A stretch of DNA of 64,000 bases from Streptomyces griseocarneus (GTDB lineage Bacteria > Actinomycetota > Actinomycetes > Streptomycetales > Streptomycetaceae), in NCBI GenBank assembly GCA_003674045.1, contig PENC01000012.1:124001-188000 (forward strand), given 5' to 3'. Every line of letters begins with the position of its first letter. Position 1 is the stretch's first letter. The notes below the pieces were generated by a model. It ran no database searches and had not been told where the DNA came from. It worked only from the letters and a program-made list of their open reading frames with translations. Positions 40,844 through 50,485 of the stretch are shown one piece after another. The translations under genes and the position numbers were made by a program.

Positions 40844-42493
40844 CTACGCCTCCTCACCCGCGAGCAGCGAGTCCGCGTCCATGATCCGGTACGCGTACCC
40901 CTGCTCCGCCAGGAACCGCTGCCGGTGCGCCGCGAAGTCCTGGTCCACCGTGTCCCGCGCCACCACGGAGTAGAAGCGCGCCTCGTGCCCGTCCGCCTTC
41001 GGCCGCAGGACGCGGCCGAGCCGCTGCGCCTCCTCCTGCCGGGAGCCGAATGTGCCCGAGACCTGGATCGCGACGGTCGCCTCGGGCAGGTCGATGGAGA
41101 AGTTCGCGACCTTCGACACCACCAGCACGCTCAGCTCGCCCGCCCGGAACGCGTCGAAGAGCTTCTCGCGCTGCGCGTTGGTCGTCTCGCCCTTGATGAC
41201 GGGCGCGCCCAGGTGCTCGCCGAGCTCGTCGAGCTGGTCGATGTACTGGCCGATGACCAGCGTCTGCTCGCCCTTGTGCCGGGCGACCAGCGCCTCCGTC
41301 ACCCGCCGCTTGGTCGCGGTCGTCGAGCAGAAGCGGTACTTCTCCTCGGTCTCCGCCGTCGCGTACGCCAGCCGCTCGCTGTCCGTCAGGTTGACGCGGA
41401 CCTCGACGCAGTCGGCGGGCGCGATATAGCCCTGCGCCTCGATCTCCTTCCACGGGGCGTCGAACCGCTTCGGCCCGATCAGCGAGAAGACATCCGACTC
41501 CCGGCCGTCCTCGCGCACCAGCGTGGCGGTCAGCCCGAGGCGGCGGCGCGCCTGGAGGTCGGCGGTGAACTTGAAGACCGGCGCGGGCAGCAGGTGCACC
41601 TCGTCGTAGACGATCAGGCCCCAGTCCCGGGAGTCGAACAGCTCCAGGTGCGGGTAGACGCCCTTCCGCTTGGTCGTGAGGACCTGGTACGTGGCGATGG
41701 TGACCGGGCGGATCTCCTTCTTCGTGCCGCTGTACTCGCCGACCTCGTCCTCGGTCAGCGACGTCCGCTTGACCAGCTCGTGCTTCCACTGGCGGGCGGA
41801 GACGGTGTTGGTGACCAGGATCAGCGTGGTGGCCTTGGCCTGTGCCATCGCGCCCGCGCCGACGAGCGTCTTGCCCGCGCCGCAGGGCAGCACGACCACA
41901 CCCGAGCCGCCGTGCCAGAAGCCCTCGACGGCCTGCCGCTGGTACGGCCGCAGGGTCCAGCCGTCCTCGCGCAGCTCGATCGGGTGCGCCTCGCCGTCGA
42001 CGTACCCGGCCAGGTCCTCGGCGGGCCAGCCCAGCTTGAGCAGTGACTGCTTGATCTGCCCGCGCTCGGACGGATGCACCGCCACCGTGTCCGGGTCGAT
42101 CCGCGCGCCCACCAGCGGCTGGATCTTCTTCGACCGGAGGATCTCCTCCAGCACCGGCCGGTCCGTGCTCTCCAGCACCAGCCCGTGCGTCGGGTGCTTG
42201 AGCAGCCGCAGACGGCCGTAGCGGGCCATGGTCTCGGCGACATCCACCAGCAGCGCGTGCGGCACCGGATAACGGGAGTACGCCACGAGCGCGTCCACGA
42301 CCTGCTCGGCGTCGTGCCCGGCCGCCCGCGCGTTCCACAGCCCGAGCGGCGTCACCCGATACGTATGAATGTGCTCCGGCGCCCGCTCCAGCTCCGCGAA
42401 CGGGGCGATGGCGCGACGACAGGCTTCCGCCTGCTCGTGGTCGACTTCCAGCAGCAGCGTCTTGTCGCTCTGGACGATGAGCGGTCCATTCAC
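40844..42493 (-). CDS. XPB-type DNA repair helicase
   Basis: The 549-residue SF2 helicase has an N-terminal damage-recognition-like domain, Walker A LPCGAGKTLVGAG, the DEVH box VYDEVHLLPAP, motif III LGLTATLVRED (an RED-like loop) and motif VI EEAQRLGRVLRPK. Bacterial XPB is a 3'-5' helicase thought to act in DNA repair or transcription. GTG 42493 has GGAAGGGA 9 nt upstream. It lies near a gene for a helicase-associated WYL protein (43259-45766), the pairing often seen in actinobacteria, with a Uma2 gene in between. Confidence 0.93.
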   Translation of the reverse strand: MNGPLIVQSDKTLLLEVDHEQAEACRRAIAPFAELERAPEHIHTYRVTPLGLWNARAAGHDAEQVVDALVAYSRYPVPHALLVDVAETMARYGRLRLLKHPTHGLVLESTDRPVLEEILRSKKIQPLVGARIDPDTVAVHPSERGQIKQSLLKLGWPAEDLAGYVDGEAHPIELREDGWTLRPYQRQAVEGFWHGGSGVVVLPCGAGKTLVGAGAMAQAKATTLILVTNTVSARQWKHELVKRTSLTEDEVGEYSGTKKEIRPVTIATYQVLTTKRKGVYPHLELFDSRDWGLIVYDEVHLLPAPVFKFTADLQARRRLGLTATLVREDGRESDVFSLIGPKRFDAPWKEIEAQGYIAPADCVEVRVNLTDSERLAYATAETEEKYRFCSTTATKRRVTEALVARHKGEQTLVIGQYIDQLDELGEHLGAPVIKGETTNAQREKLFDAFRAGELSVLVVSKVANFSIDLPEATVAIQVSGTFGSRQEEAQRLGRVLRPKADGHEARFYSVVARDTVDQDFAAHRQRFLAEQGYAYRIMDADSLLAGEEA

Positions 42494-42636
42494 GTACGTA
42501 CGTCCCTTCCGCGCGGGCCAAACCTCCAGGGTATAGCGGCGTCTCCCGGAAGAGCGGGCGTGATCGGGGAATCCGGGCCGGTGTCAGTGGCGGATGCCAC
42601 ACTGGTGGCGACGGCTTCGGTGAAGGAGGTGGCGGG

Positions 42637-43215
42637 ATGAGCGTTGCACACGATCCCCATTACGGGCCCTGGACGATAGAGGAGGTCCTGGCTCTGGGGG
42701 AGGACCGTGGTCAGCGTCGCGAATTGATGGGGGAAGCGCTCTTGATGTCACCGGCTCCGGGGTTCAAGCACCAGCGTGCGTCGTCTCGCCTGTGGCGCTT
42801 GCTGGATGCTGCCGTCGAGGCGATGGGCGCTCCGGTCGAGGTGCTGGAGGCGGTCAATGTGGTGCTGCCCGACGGCCTGTTCATTCCAGACCTCGCGGTG
42901 GTGGACGCCGCGGCCGCCGCCGAGGACCCGGTCACCGTCGACGCCGAGGCCGTGCTGCTCGTGGTGGAGATCGTCTCGCCGTCGTCGTCCGGGCGCCGCA
43001 CCGACCGGCTGCTCAAGCCGCCGTACTACGCAGAGGCCGGTATCGAGCACCTTTGGAGGCTGGAGCTGGAGCCCATGCCCGCACTGATCGTGTCCGAGCT
43101 GGAGAACGGCCGCTACGTGGAGCGGACCGTGGCCGAGGCAGGGCGTATGACGGCGATCGAGAAGCCGTTCCCGGTCAAGCTCGATCCGAAGGCTCTGGTG
43201 CGGCAGAGCCGCTGA
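42637..43215 (+). CDS. Uma2-family putative endonuclease (DUF820)
   Basis: The 192-residue protein has the PD-(D/E)XK core of Uma2: a Glu in RRELMGEALLMSPAP, D in VLPDGLFIPDLAVVD, and the ExV pair in AVLLVVEIVSPSS. These proteins are abundant in Streptomyces; nuclease activity is predicted from fold only. The ATG follows GGAGG. It is inserted between the XPB gene and the helicase-associated gene on the opposite strand. Confidence 0.88.
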   Translation: MSVAHDPHYGPWTIEEVLALGEDRGQRRELMGEALLMSPAPGFKHQRASSRLWRLLDAAVEAMGAPVEVLEAVNVVLPDGLFIPDLAVVDAAAAAEDPVTVDAEAVLLVVEIVSPSSSGRRTDRLLKPPYYAEAGIEHLWRLELEPMPALIVSELENGRYVERTVAEAGRMTAIEKPFPVKLDPKALVRQSR

Positions 43216-43224
43216 CTGCCGGGT

Positions 43225-43253
43225 CCGGGCCCCGCTCCCGGGCGGGGCCCCGG
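43225..43253. terminator. Bidirectional terminator
   Basis: GGGCCCCGC and GCGGGGCCC pair around a 6-nt loop between the convergent Uma2 and WYL/helicase-associated genes. Confidence 0.7.
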
Positions 43254-43258
43254 CACAC

Positions 43259-45766
43259 CTACGCGTGATCGTCCGCCAGTTCCGCCACCCCCGTGATCCG
43301 GTGCAGCGGATACGTGCGGATCTCGTCCGCCGTGTGGTCGTAGGCCGTGACGAAGCCGCCCTCCACCCGGACCGGGGCGATGACGCGCTGGCTTGCCGCG
43401 CCTTCCGCGTTGACGTAGCCGATCCAGACCGGGGTGCCGGTGAGGACGGCGGCCTGGACTGCGGCGAGGGTGTCGGCGGAGGTGGTGCGGGGGAGGCCGC
43501 CGAGGGAGGGTTCGGCGGCGGTGGGGAGGGGTTTGCGTTCGGCGGTGGCGGCCATGTCGCCCGCGCGGATGGCGCGTACCGCCGCGGCCAGCAGCGTCGT
43601 GTCGGGCGCGGGCGGGCCCTCCTGGAGGGGGGCCGGGGCCGTACGTGGCGGGGTGCGGTGGGCGTCGGCGCGGGTGATCAGGACGTCGCCCTCCGCGGAC
43701 TCCGCCGCGGGCGCGTAGCCCATCTCCCGCAGGCCGTCGAGGAGCGCGTCGGGGGGCACCTGCGCTGCCAGGACCGTCGGGGCGAGGCGGCGCGGCCGCA
43801 GCGGGGCCGAGCGGCGGTCGGCGAGGATCTCGGCGAGTACGGCCTCGTCGTCGCAGCGTACGTACGACGAGGCCGCGCCCACCCGCAGGTGGCCGTGGCG
43901 GCGCGCCACGTCGTCGACGAGGTAGGCGAGCGGCTGCGGCACGGGCGTGCGCGAGTGCGCGGTCAGGAACGCCTTGAGGTCGTCCGCCGTACGGCCCGCG
44001 TCCAGCGCGCGGCGCACGGAGCCCGGCGTGAAGCGGTAGACCGTGGCACCGCCGCGGGACTCGATGTTCGCGAGCACGCCCAGCGTCTGGGCGAGCGGCC
44101 GGACGAGCGGGCCGGGCGCGACGGCCGTGAGGTCGGCCTGGAGCAGGATGTGGTCGAGCGGCTCCGGCAGCAGCGGGGCGAGCAGCCCCGCGGCCCGTAC
44201 GCCCGCGGCGCCCAGCTCCGCGTCGGTCGGCGGGCGCCAGGCGGGCCGCAGCGGGCCGGGCACGTCGTCGGCACCGGCCGCGGGCGGGAGCAGGGCCCGG
44301 CCGTGGCCGGAGAGCGCGCCGCGGTTGGTCACGCCGAGGAGCTCCGCCTCGGTGAGTGCCCAGCGGGCGAGCCGGGTGCGCAGGTCCTCCTCCGGACCGG
44401 TGACCGCACGCGGCGGGCGCTCCCAGTGCAGCCGCGCCAGGACCGTCTCCACCGGCACCGAGGCGCCGGGCGGCAGCGTGGCCAGGAGCGCGAGGACCCG
44501 GTGCCGGGTCTCGGGGGCCGGGGCGCGGTCCAGGTCGGGGCCGAGCGCGGCGAGCGTACGGGACTTGGCGTCCCGGCCGCCGACGAGACCGGCCGCACGG
44601 GTCGCCGTGAGCCACGCCGTGGCCAGCCGGGTCCAGCGCTGCGCGGTGGGCAGCTCCAGCCACTCGTCGTACACGGGCGTCGGCGCGTACCGCTCGTCCA
44701 CGTCACCGTCGGCGGCCAGCAGCCCGGCCGCGTACGCCAGTTCCACCCAGAACGCGGCGACCGGCTCCGTGGTGTCCAGGAGCGCCGCCGTCCGCTTGAG
44801 GTCGCGTACGGCCAGGCCGCCCGCGCGCAGCACCAGCGGGCCGCCCGTCTCCCACTCCTTGAGCAGCTCCTCGACCGTCGCCAGCGCCGTGAACGCCTGC
44901 CCGGCCGCCGTCGCGTCGACCGTCCGCTCCGCGTGCTCCGTGACCGGCGCGAGCTCCGGTGCCACCGGCTCGGGCGTACGGTGCGCCCGGCCCGCCCGCA
45001 GGTGCAGGGCCACCTCGCGGGGCAGGACGACGTTGCCGGTGCCCACGGGCAGCAGCAGCCCGCGGTCCAGCAGCCAGCGCAGGTGCGGGGCCGGATGCGC
45101 GGTCACCGTGCCGTACGGCGGACCCCACCGCAGCCTGTCGAGCACGGCCGCCGCCTCGGCGGGCGCGCCGGCCAGCAGGGCCGCCATCCGCGTACGGTCC
45201 TCGAACAGCTCCGTCAGCGCGGTGACCGCCGTCACCGGGTCGTGCGTCGTCGGCAGCCCGGCGGCCGCGATGATCTGCTGGATCCGGCCCGGCGACATGC
45301 CCGCCGTCGCCTCCGCGACGGACGGGCCCAGTCCGGTGGGGGACGGGCGCGTGGCGCCGGGCGCGAGCAGCTCGCGGGCGGTACGCACCAGCCGCAGCCG
45401 GTCGTCACCGCCCCACACCAGGGCCTGGCCGCGCAGCACGGCCACGGCCCGCGGCAGCTCGCGCGCGACGCGCGGGTCGTCGGGCGCGTCGCCGCTCATC
45501 AGGGCGGCCAGCGTGGCGTACGGGCAGGGGTCCGGGGCGACGGCCAGGGCCTCGGCCGCCTGGAGCGTGAACTTGTCCAGGTGGTCCAGCGCCCGGACGA
45601 CGGACGCGCGCGTGCCCGCGCGGGTGGCCAGCTGGGTGAGGTCGCCGGGCACCGGGTTGATCAGATCGGGCCGGGCGAGCAGCAGGGCGGCGAGCTCGTC
45701 GTCGGGCCGGGCACGCAGCTCTTCCGCGAGGGTCCGGGGGGCGGCGGGGGGCCGCGACGTGGTCAT
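43259..45766 (-). CDS. Helicase-associated domain protein (Helicase_C_3) with C-terminal WYL domain
   Basis: The 835-residue protein has no Walker motifs. A long winged-helix-rich N-terminal part (TLAEELRARPDDELAALL ... LTQLATRAGTRASVVRAL) is followed by the Helicase_C_3 block (LLQADLTAVAPGPLVRPL ... RRALDAGRTADDLKAFL) and a C-terminal WYL domain (VWIGYVNAEGAASQRVIAP). WYL domains bind nucleic acid or ligands and often regulate DNA-damage or defence genes. The XPB gene on the same strand and Helicase_C_3 together suggest that it loads or regulates XPB. The ATG at 45766 has only a weak ribosome site. Confidence 0.83.
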   Translation of the reverse strand: MTTSRPPAAPRTLAEELRARPDDELAALLLARPDLINPVPGDLTQLATRAGTRASVVRALDHLDKFTLQAAEALAVAPDPCPYATLAALMSGDAPDDPRVARELPRAVAVLRGQALVWGGDDRLRLVRTARELLAPGATRPSPTGLGPSVAEATAGMSPGRIQQIIAAAGLPTTHDPVTAVTALTELFEDRTRMAALLAGAPAEAAAVLDRLRWGPPYGTVTAHPAPHLRWLLDRGLLLPVGTGNVVLPREVALHLRAGRAHRTPEPVAPELAPVTEHAERTVDATAAGQAFTALATVEELLKEWETGGPLVLRAGGLAVRDLKRTAALLDTTEPVAAFWVELAYAAGLLAADGDVDERYAPTPVYDEWLELPTAQRWTRLATAWLTATRAAGLVGGRDAKSRTLAALGPDLDRAPAPETRHRVLALLATLPPGASVPVETVLARLHWERPPRAVTGPEEDLRTRLARWALTEAELLGVTNRGALSGHGRALLPPAAGADDVPGPLRPAWRPPTDAELGAAGVRAAGLLAPLLPEPLDHILLQADLTAVAPGPLVRPLAQTLGVLANIESRGGATVYRFTPGSVRRALDAGRTADDLKAFLTAHSRTPVPQPLAYLVDDVARRHGHLRVGAASSYVRCDDEAVLAEILADRRSAPLRPRRLAPTVLAAQVPPDALLDGLREMGYAPAAESAEGDVLITRADAHRTPPRTAPAPLQEGPPAPDTTLLAAAVRAIRAGDMAATAERKPLPTAAEPSLGGLPRTTSADTLAAVQAAVLTGTPVWIGYVNAEGAASQRVIAPVRVEGGFVTAYDHTADEIRTYPLHRITGVAELADDHA

Positions 45767-45810
45767 TCTGCTTACGGTACCGCGACGCTGCGCTGGCTGG
45801 GCGGGGTGTG

Positions 45811-46106
45811 TCTGCGGGTTCGGTGGGGGTTGCTCGCGCCGTTCCCCGCGCCCCTTGGTGGTTGGTGGGCCGGGGGCGGGGCCTCCGGCCGGAACCTGAA
45901 ACGCGGTGCGTGCGGCCGATCCGGGGAGGGAGCCGTGATTCATGCACCGTCGTTTCAGAACCCGTCCTCCGGCCCCGCCCCCTCCACCGGATGTCGGCTA
46001 TCCGTCGGGGGTGGCTGTGCCCCTTCAGGGGCGCGGGGAACTGCGCGACTGGCCACGATGGAGCCGCAGTCGCGCACGGAGATTGTGTGGCACCCCGGTG
46101 GGCGCC
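45811..46106 (+). repeat. Palindromic intergenic element, copy 3
   Basis: Core 45872-45982. The stem between the two internal loops differs here: GGCCGG on the left against CCGTCC on the right gives one mismatched pair, while TCC/TCC and AAC/AAC are kept. The right inverted end is at 46026-46054, followed by the half-element tail. Confidence 0.85.
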
Positions 46107-46110
46107 CCGG

Positions 46111-47064
46111 TCATCCTCCCCCTGGTTTACGGGAGCGCCAGACGACGAAGAGGGCTGAGGTGACGGCGGCGAGGCGGATGGCCCAGGGCCAGGTGTCGGC
46201 GAGGGCCTCGCCGAGGCCGCCGGTGGGGATGGGGGCGCCCCAGCGGCCTTCCGCGCGGCCCCAGAGCCAGCCGAACCAGCCGCCGACGGCGAGACCGGGG
46301 ATGCCCATCACCGCCCACTTCGACTCGGTGTGCGAGAGCTTCCGGGTGAGGTAGGCGAGGCCCCAGCCCGCGACGAGGACGAACCAGTTGCCGATGACCG
46401 CGCCGACGATCAGCAGGCCGGCCACGAGGAGCAGCAGGAGGCTGACGGGTTCGCCGTCCGGGCGGCGCAGCAGGCTGGGGCGGGGGCGGGCCTCGACGGC
46501 CTCCTCCGCTTCCGCTTCCCCGCCCGCCGTCTCGCTCTCGGCGGCCTCGACCGCCTCGGCCGCGGCGTCGGGCTCGGGCTGTCGCGGCGGCGGTTTCAGT
46601 ATTTCGGGGATCTCGATGCCGCCGACGAACCCGTGGACCGCCTCGCCCGGCCCGGTCGCACCGAACGGGCCGGGGGCCATGCGCCACCAGTCCGACACCT
46701 CCCCGGAGCCGGAGCCGGCGGCTTCCGGTGCGGGTTCGAGGAAGACGGGCGAGGGCGCGCCGCGGGCGGGCTCGTCCTCGCGGCGCTGCACGGGCACCTT
46801 GCCGGAGTCCTTGCGGGGCGCGGCGGTCCGTCGGCCGGCCGCACCCGCGTCGGCGACGGCCTCGTCCGGCGTGCCGAGCGCGGTGAGGATGCGCTGGACG
46901 GCGGCGGGCGTGTCGGCGCCCTCCGTGGTTCTGCGGCGCTCGATCTCCGTGCGCAGGCGGGAGACGAGCCGCATGCGGTCGGCGGAGGTGAGCGCGGTAC
47001 GTTGCGCGATGTCGCCGACTCGGCTCAGGTAGTCAAAAACAAGCTGATCGCTTTCGATCCCCAC
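46111..47064 (-). CDS. Acidic membrane protein with two to three C-terminal helices
   Basis: The 317-residue protein starts IESDQLVFDYLSRVGDIAQ, has a basic helical N-terminal region (RMRLVSRLRTEIERRR), a long acidic, Ala/Glu-rich middle, and hydrophobic segments VSLLLLLVAGLLIVGAVIG, NWFVLVAGWGLAYL and a later GIPGLAVGGWFGWLWG. It is a conserved Streptomyces membrane protein with no known function. GTG 47064 has AGGGGA 4 nt upstream; ATG 47082 is the alternative. Confidence 0.75.
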   Translation of the reverse strand: MGIESDQLVFDYLSRVGDIAQRTALTSADRMRLVSRLRTEIERRRTTEGADTPAAVQRILTALGTPDEAVADAGAAGRRTAAPRKDSGKVPVQRREDEPARGAPSPVFLEPAPEAAGSGSGEVSDWWRMAPGPFGATGPGEAVHGFVGGIEIPEILKPPPRQPEPDAAAEAVEAAESETAGGEAEAEEAVEARPRPSLLRRPDGEPVSLLLLLVAGLLIVGAVIGNWFVLVAGWGLAYLTRKLSHTESKWAVMGIPGLAVGGWFGWLWGRAEGRWGAPIPTGGLGEALADTWPWAIRLAAVTSALFVVWRSRKPGGG

Positions 47065-47164
47065 CGAATCCCCTATGACCATCAGCCGCTCGTCCCCCGA
47101 CGGTACCGGTTCCCTGCGGGGCCGGGCCGGGTTGTTGGGGTTTCTCGCCGTCGGGGCCTCGCCC

Positions 47165-47460
47165 ACCGGGGTGCGTCTTGCGCTCCGCGCGCGACTGCGA
47201 GTCCGTCGTGGCTGGTCGCGCAGTTCCCCGCGCCCCTAAAAAAAGGGGGGCACGGCCACCCCCGACGGACAAGCCGACATCCGGTGGAGGGGGCGGGGCC
47301 GGAGGGCGGGTTCTGAAACGACGGTGCACGAATCACAGCTCCCTCCCCGAATCAGCCGCACGCACCGCGTTTCAGGTTCCGCCCGGAGGCCCCGCCCCCG
47401 GCCCACAGACAACCCAGGGGCGCGGGGAACGGCGCGAAAAGCGACCACCGGCCCGCAGGC
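47165..47460 (-). repeat. Palindromic intergenic element, copy 4 (reverse)
   Basis: Core 47289-47399 in the opposite orientation, reading GGCC-GGA-GGGCGG-GTT-CTGAAACG on the + strand. It is preceded by a complete half-element with an A7 run (CCCCTAAAAAAAGGGGGG) and ended by the inverted repeat 47414-47446. Confidence 0.87.
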
Positions 47461-47464
47461 CGGA

Positions 47465-48286
47465 TCAGGCGGAAAAGCCCCACGGCGCAGCCGGAACCAC
47501 CAGCGGACCCCCCGTCACAGGGTCGTCCACGACCACCGACTCCAGGCCGAAAACCTCTCGCACCAGCGAGGCCGTCACCACCTCCGCCGGCGGCCCCTCC
47601 GCCACGATCCGCCCGGCCCGCATCGCTATCAAGTGGTCCGCGTAGCGCGCCGCCTGGTTGAGGTCGTGGAGGACGGCCACGACCGTGCGGCCGCGTTCGT
47701 GGTTGAGGCGGCGGCAGAGGTCGAGGACCTCCACCTGGTGGGAGATGTCCAGGTAGGTGGTGGGCTCGTCGAGGAGGAGCAGGTCGGTCTCCTGGGCGAG
47801 GGCCATCGCGATCCACACGCGCTGCCGCTGGCCGCCGGAGAGCTCGTCGACGGGCCGGTCCGCGAGGGCCGCCGTGCCCGTGTGGGCCATGGCCTCGGTG
47901 ACGGCGCGCTCGTCCTCGTCCGACCACTGCTGCCACCAGCGCTGGTGCGGCTGGCGGCCGCGGGAGACGAGGTCGGCGACGGTGATGGACTCCGGCGCCA
48001 CGGGGGACTGCGGCAGCAGGCCCAGCGAGCGGGCGATCTCGCGCGTGGGGAGGCGGGACAGCTCGGTGCCGTCGAGCAGTACGGCCCCCCGCACGGGCTT
48101 CAGCAGCCGCCCGAGGGAGCGCAGCAGCGTGGACTTGCCGCACGCGTTCGGGCCGACGACGACCGTGACCGCGCCGTCGGGTATCGCCACGTCGAGGCCG
48201 TCCACGACCGTCCGGTCCTCGTAGGCCAGCGTCAGGTCCCGGGCGGTGAGCCGGGCCGGGGCCGGAACTGCCGTCGTCTCCGTCAC
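47465..48286 (-). CDS. Siderophore ABC transporter ATPase, FecE/FepC type
   Basis: The 273-residue ATPase has Walker A VVVGPNACGKSTLLRSL, the ABC signature VDELSGGQRQRVWIAMALAQ, Walker B LLLLDEPTTYLD, and the H-loop AVLHDLN. It energises the two FecCD-type permeases encoded just upstream. The ASACGKS-like variant (NACGKS) is common in this class. GGAGG lies 6 nt before the GTG. Confidence 0.95.
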   Translation of the reverse strand: MTETTAVPAPARLTARDLTLAYEDRTVVDGLDVAIPDGAVTVVVGPNACGKSTLLRSLGRLLKPVRGAVLLDGTELSRLPTREIARSLGLLPQSPVAPESITVADLVSRGRQPHQRWWQQWSDEDERAVTEAMAHTGTAALADRPVDELSGGQRQRVWIAMALAQETDLLLLDEPTTYLDISHQVEVLDLCRRLNHERGRTVVAVLHDLNQAARYADHLIAMRAGRIVAEGPPAEVVTASLVREVFGLESVVVDDPVTGGPLVVPAAPWGFSA

Positions 48287-49353
48287 GCGTTTCCTCCAGA
48301 ACGGCCCGTACGGCCCCTGACCAGGAGCCAGATCAGATACGGCGCGCCGACCGCGGCGGTCAGCACACCCACCGGCAGCTGCGTCGGCTCGAACAGCTTG
48401 CGGCCCAGCAGATCGGCCACGACCACGATCACCGCGCCCGTGAGCGCCGCGCACAGCAGCGGGATCTGGGCCGTCCGCGTCATGCGGCGGGCGAGCTGCG
48501 GGGCGAGCAGCGCGACGAAGTCGACGGGTCCGGCCGCGCCGGTCGCGATCGAGGCCAGGACCACGCCGAGCGCGGCGAGCCCGAGCCGTACCCGGTCCAG
48601 CCGTACGCCCAGCGCGGTCGCCGTGTCGTCGTCCATGGACACCGTGCGCTGCGCCCGCGCCGCCCAGCACACGCAGGGGGCGAGCAGGAGCAGCGCCCAG
48701 GCGACGGGGACGGCCTCGGCCCAGCCGCGGTCGCCGAGCGAGCCGGTCATCCACACCTTGGCCTGCTGGGCGACCAGGTAGTCGCCCTTGGTCATGAAGA
48801 GGTTGGTGACCGCGCGCAGCGCGACCGCGAAACCGATGCCGATGAGCACGAAGCGGCCCGCGTGCATCCCGCCGCGCCAGGCGAAGGCGTAGACGAGGGC
48901 GGCGGCGAGCAGTCCGCCGAGCACGGACACGTACGGCAGCACCGCGTACGAGGTGACGCCGAACGTCAGCGCCCCGACGGTCAGCGCGCTCGCGCCCTGG
49001 GTCACGCCGATGATGTCGGGGCTCGCCAGCGGGTTGCGGGAGACGGTCTGGATCAGCGCCCCGGCCACCCCGAAGGCCGCGCCGACCAGCACGCCGACCG
49101 TCATCCGGGGGAGCCGGAAGGTGCCGACGGTCAGTTCGTCGGGCGAGGGCTGCCCGAGGACGACCTTCAGCACCTCGGACGGCGCCACGAAGGACTGCGC
49201 CCAGCACAGGTACGTCAGGCACGCGGCGGCCAGCAGCACGGCCAGGGCGGCGGCCACGCCGGTCGCCCGCCGGTGCACGAGGAACGAGCCGCGGCCGGCG
49301 CGGACGACGGCGTACCCGGCGGGCACCCCGGGGCGAGAGGGGGAAAGCGTCAT
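48283..49353 (-). CDS. FecCD-family iron-siderophore permease, second subunit
   Basis: The 356-residue BtuC/FecC-type permease has about ten membrane helices, and motifs FRLPRMTVGVLVGAAFGVAGALIQTVSRNPLA, DIIGVTQGASALTVG and the ATPase-coupling SLGDRGW. Its start overlaps the first permease's stop as ATGA and its stop overlaps the ATPase start. The pair forms the transmembrane channel for ferric siderophore uptake. Confidence 0.95.
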   Translation of the reverse strand: MTLSPSRPGVPAGYAVVRAGRGSFLVHRRATGVAAALAVLLAAACLTYLCWAQSFVAPSEVLKVVLGQPSPDELTVGTFRLPRMTVGVLVGAAFGVAGALIQTVSRNPLASPDIIGVTQGASALTVGALTFGVTSYAVLPYVSVLGGLLAAALVYAFAWRGGMHAGRFVLIGIGFAVALRAVTNLFMTKGDYLVAQQAKVWMTGSLGDRGWAEAVPVAWALLLLAPCVCWAARAQRTVSMDDDTATALGVRLDRVRLGLAALGVVLASIATGAAGPVDFVALLAPQLARRMTRTAQIPLLCAALTGAVIVVVADLLGRKLFEPTQLPVGVLTAAVGAPYLIWLLVRGRTGRSGGNA

Positions 49354-50384
49354 GCCGCCACCGCCTTCTTCCTGCGCACCAGCGCGATCAGGAACGGCAC
49401 CCCGATCAGCGCGGTCATCACGCCCGACGGCACCTCGCTCGGCGGGAAGACGACGCGGCCGACGGTGTCGGCGACGAGCAGCACCACGGGCCCGAGGAGG
49501 GCGGACATCGGCAGCAGCCAGCGGTGGTCGGTGCCGACGAGCGCGCGGGCGATGTGCGGCACGGCGAGGCCGACGAAGGCGATCGGCCCGGCCGCCGCGA
49601 CGCCCGCGCCGGTCAGCAGCGTGGCGCCGATACCGCCCACGATGCGTACGGCGGCGACGTTCTGCCCGAGCCCCTTGGCGACGTCCTCGCCGAGCGCGAG
49701 CGCGTCCAGGCCGCGGGCCACGCAGAACACCAGCACCATGCCCACCAGCAGGAACGGCCAGAGCTTGCCGGGGATGCCGGTGTCGAGGGAGGGCAGCGTG
49801 CCGACCTGCCAGAACCGGAAGCGGTCCAGGACCGCGGCGTGCGTGGTGAGCACGGCGTGCACGACGGACAGCAGCAGCGCGTTGATCGCGGCTCCGGCGA
49901 GCGCGAGCTTGACGGGCGTGGCCCCGCCGCGGCCGCGTGCCGCGATCGCGTAGACGGCGACGGAGGCGAGGGCCGCCCCGCCGAACGCCCACCACACGTA
50001 ACCCGCCAGCGACTGCACGCCCGTGAGCGTCATCGCGACGACCACGCCGAGCGAGGCGCCGTGGCTGATGCCGAGGACGCCGGGGTCGGCGATGGGGTTG
50101 CGGGTGATGCCCTGGAGGGCGGTGCCCGCGACGGCGAGCGCGGCGCCGACCATCAGGCCGACGACCGTGCGCGGCAGCCGCATCTCGCGGACGACCGCCC
50201 CCGCCGCGCCGGGCGCGTCGTTCCAGAGCGCGTCGAAGACCTGGGCGGGCGCGGTCGCGCGCGCCCCCACGGCGAGGCTGAACAGCACCGCGGCCAGCAG
50301 GGCGACGGCCGCCGCCGCCGTCCAGCCGACGCGGCGCCGGACCCGCGGGGACCGGGGGCTGCTGATCGGGACGGCGGCTGACAT
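49350..50384 (-). CDS. FecCD-family iron-siderophore permease, first subunit
   Basis: The 344-residue permease has MRLPRTVVGLMVGAALAVAGTALQGITRNPIADPG, GISHGASLGVV, the coupling helix and FVGLAVPHIARALVGTDHR. It is the first gene of a three-gene importer operon. No substrate-binding lipoprotein gene is present, so the binding protein must be encoded elsewhere. ATG 50384 has GGGAG only 2 nt away; GTG 50393 is the other option. A TTAG...CTAA iron-box-like repeat lies in the promoter region. Confidence 0.94.
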   Translation of the reverse strand: MSAAVPISSPRSPRVRRRVGWTAAAAVALLAAVLFSLAVGARATAPAQVFDALWNDAPGAAGAVVREMRLPRTVVGLMVGAALAVAGTALQGITRNPIADPGVLGISHGASLGVVVAMTLTGVQSLAGYVWWAFGGAALASVAVYAIAARGRGGATPVKLALAGAAINALLLSVVHAVLTTHAAVLDRFRFWQVGTLPSLDTGIPGKLWPFLLVGMVLVFCVARGLDALALGEDVAKGLGQNVAAVRIVGGIGATLLTGAGVAAAGPIAFVGLAVPHIARALVGTDHRWLLPMSALLGPVVLLVADTVGRVVFPPSEVPSGVMTALIGVPFLIALVRRKKAVAA

Positions 50385-50471
50385 CGCTCCCACTTCATGA
50401 CTCGTACGGCTCGGACCGGGGCCGACGCACGGCCCGTAGTGGTGGGGCGCGTGGCGCGCAAGAGGGCCAAG

Positions 50472-50485
50472 TTAGGCGACGCTAA
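50472..50485. promoter_or_regulatory. Candidate iron box (DmdR/IdeR type)
   Basis: TTAGGCGACGCTAA shares the TTAGG...GCTAA frame of the actinobacterial iron box (TTAGGTTAGGCTAACC). It lies about 88 nt upstream of the permease start, between divergent genes. The match is partial. Confidence 0.45.

Noticed and set aside
43265..46354. Long rightward frame of 1029 codons
   Set aside because: It mirrors the WYL/helicase-associated gene and is an effect of high GC; composition is Arg/Gly-rich and has no domain.
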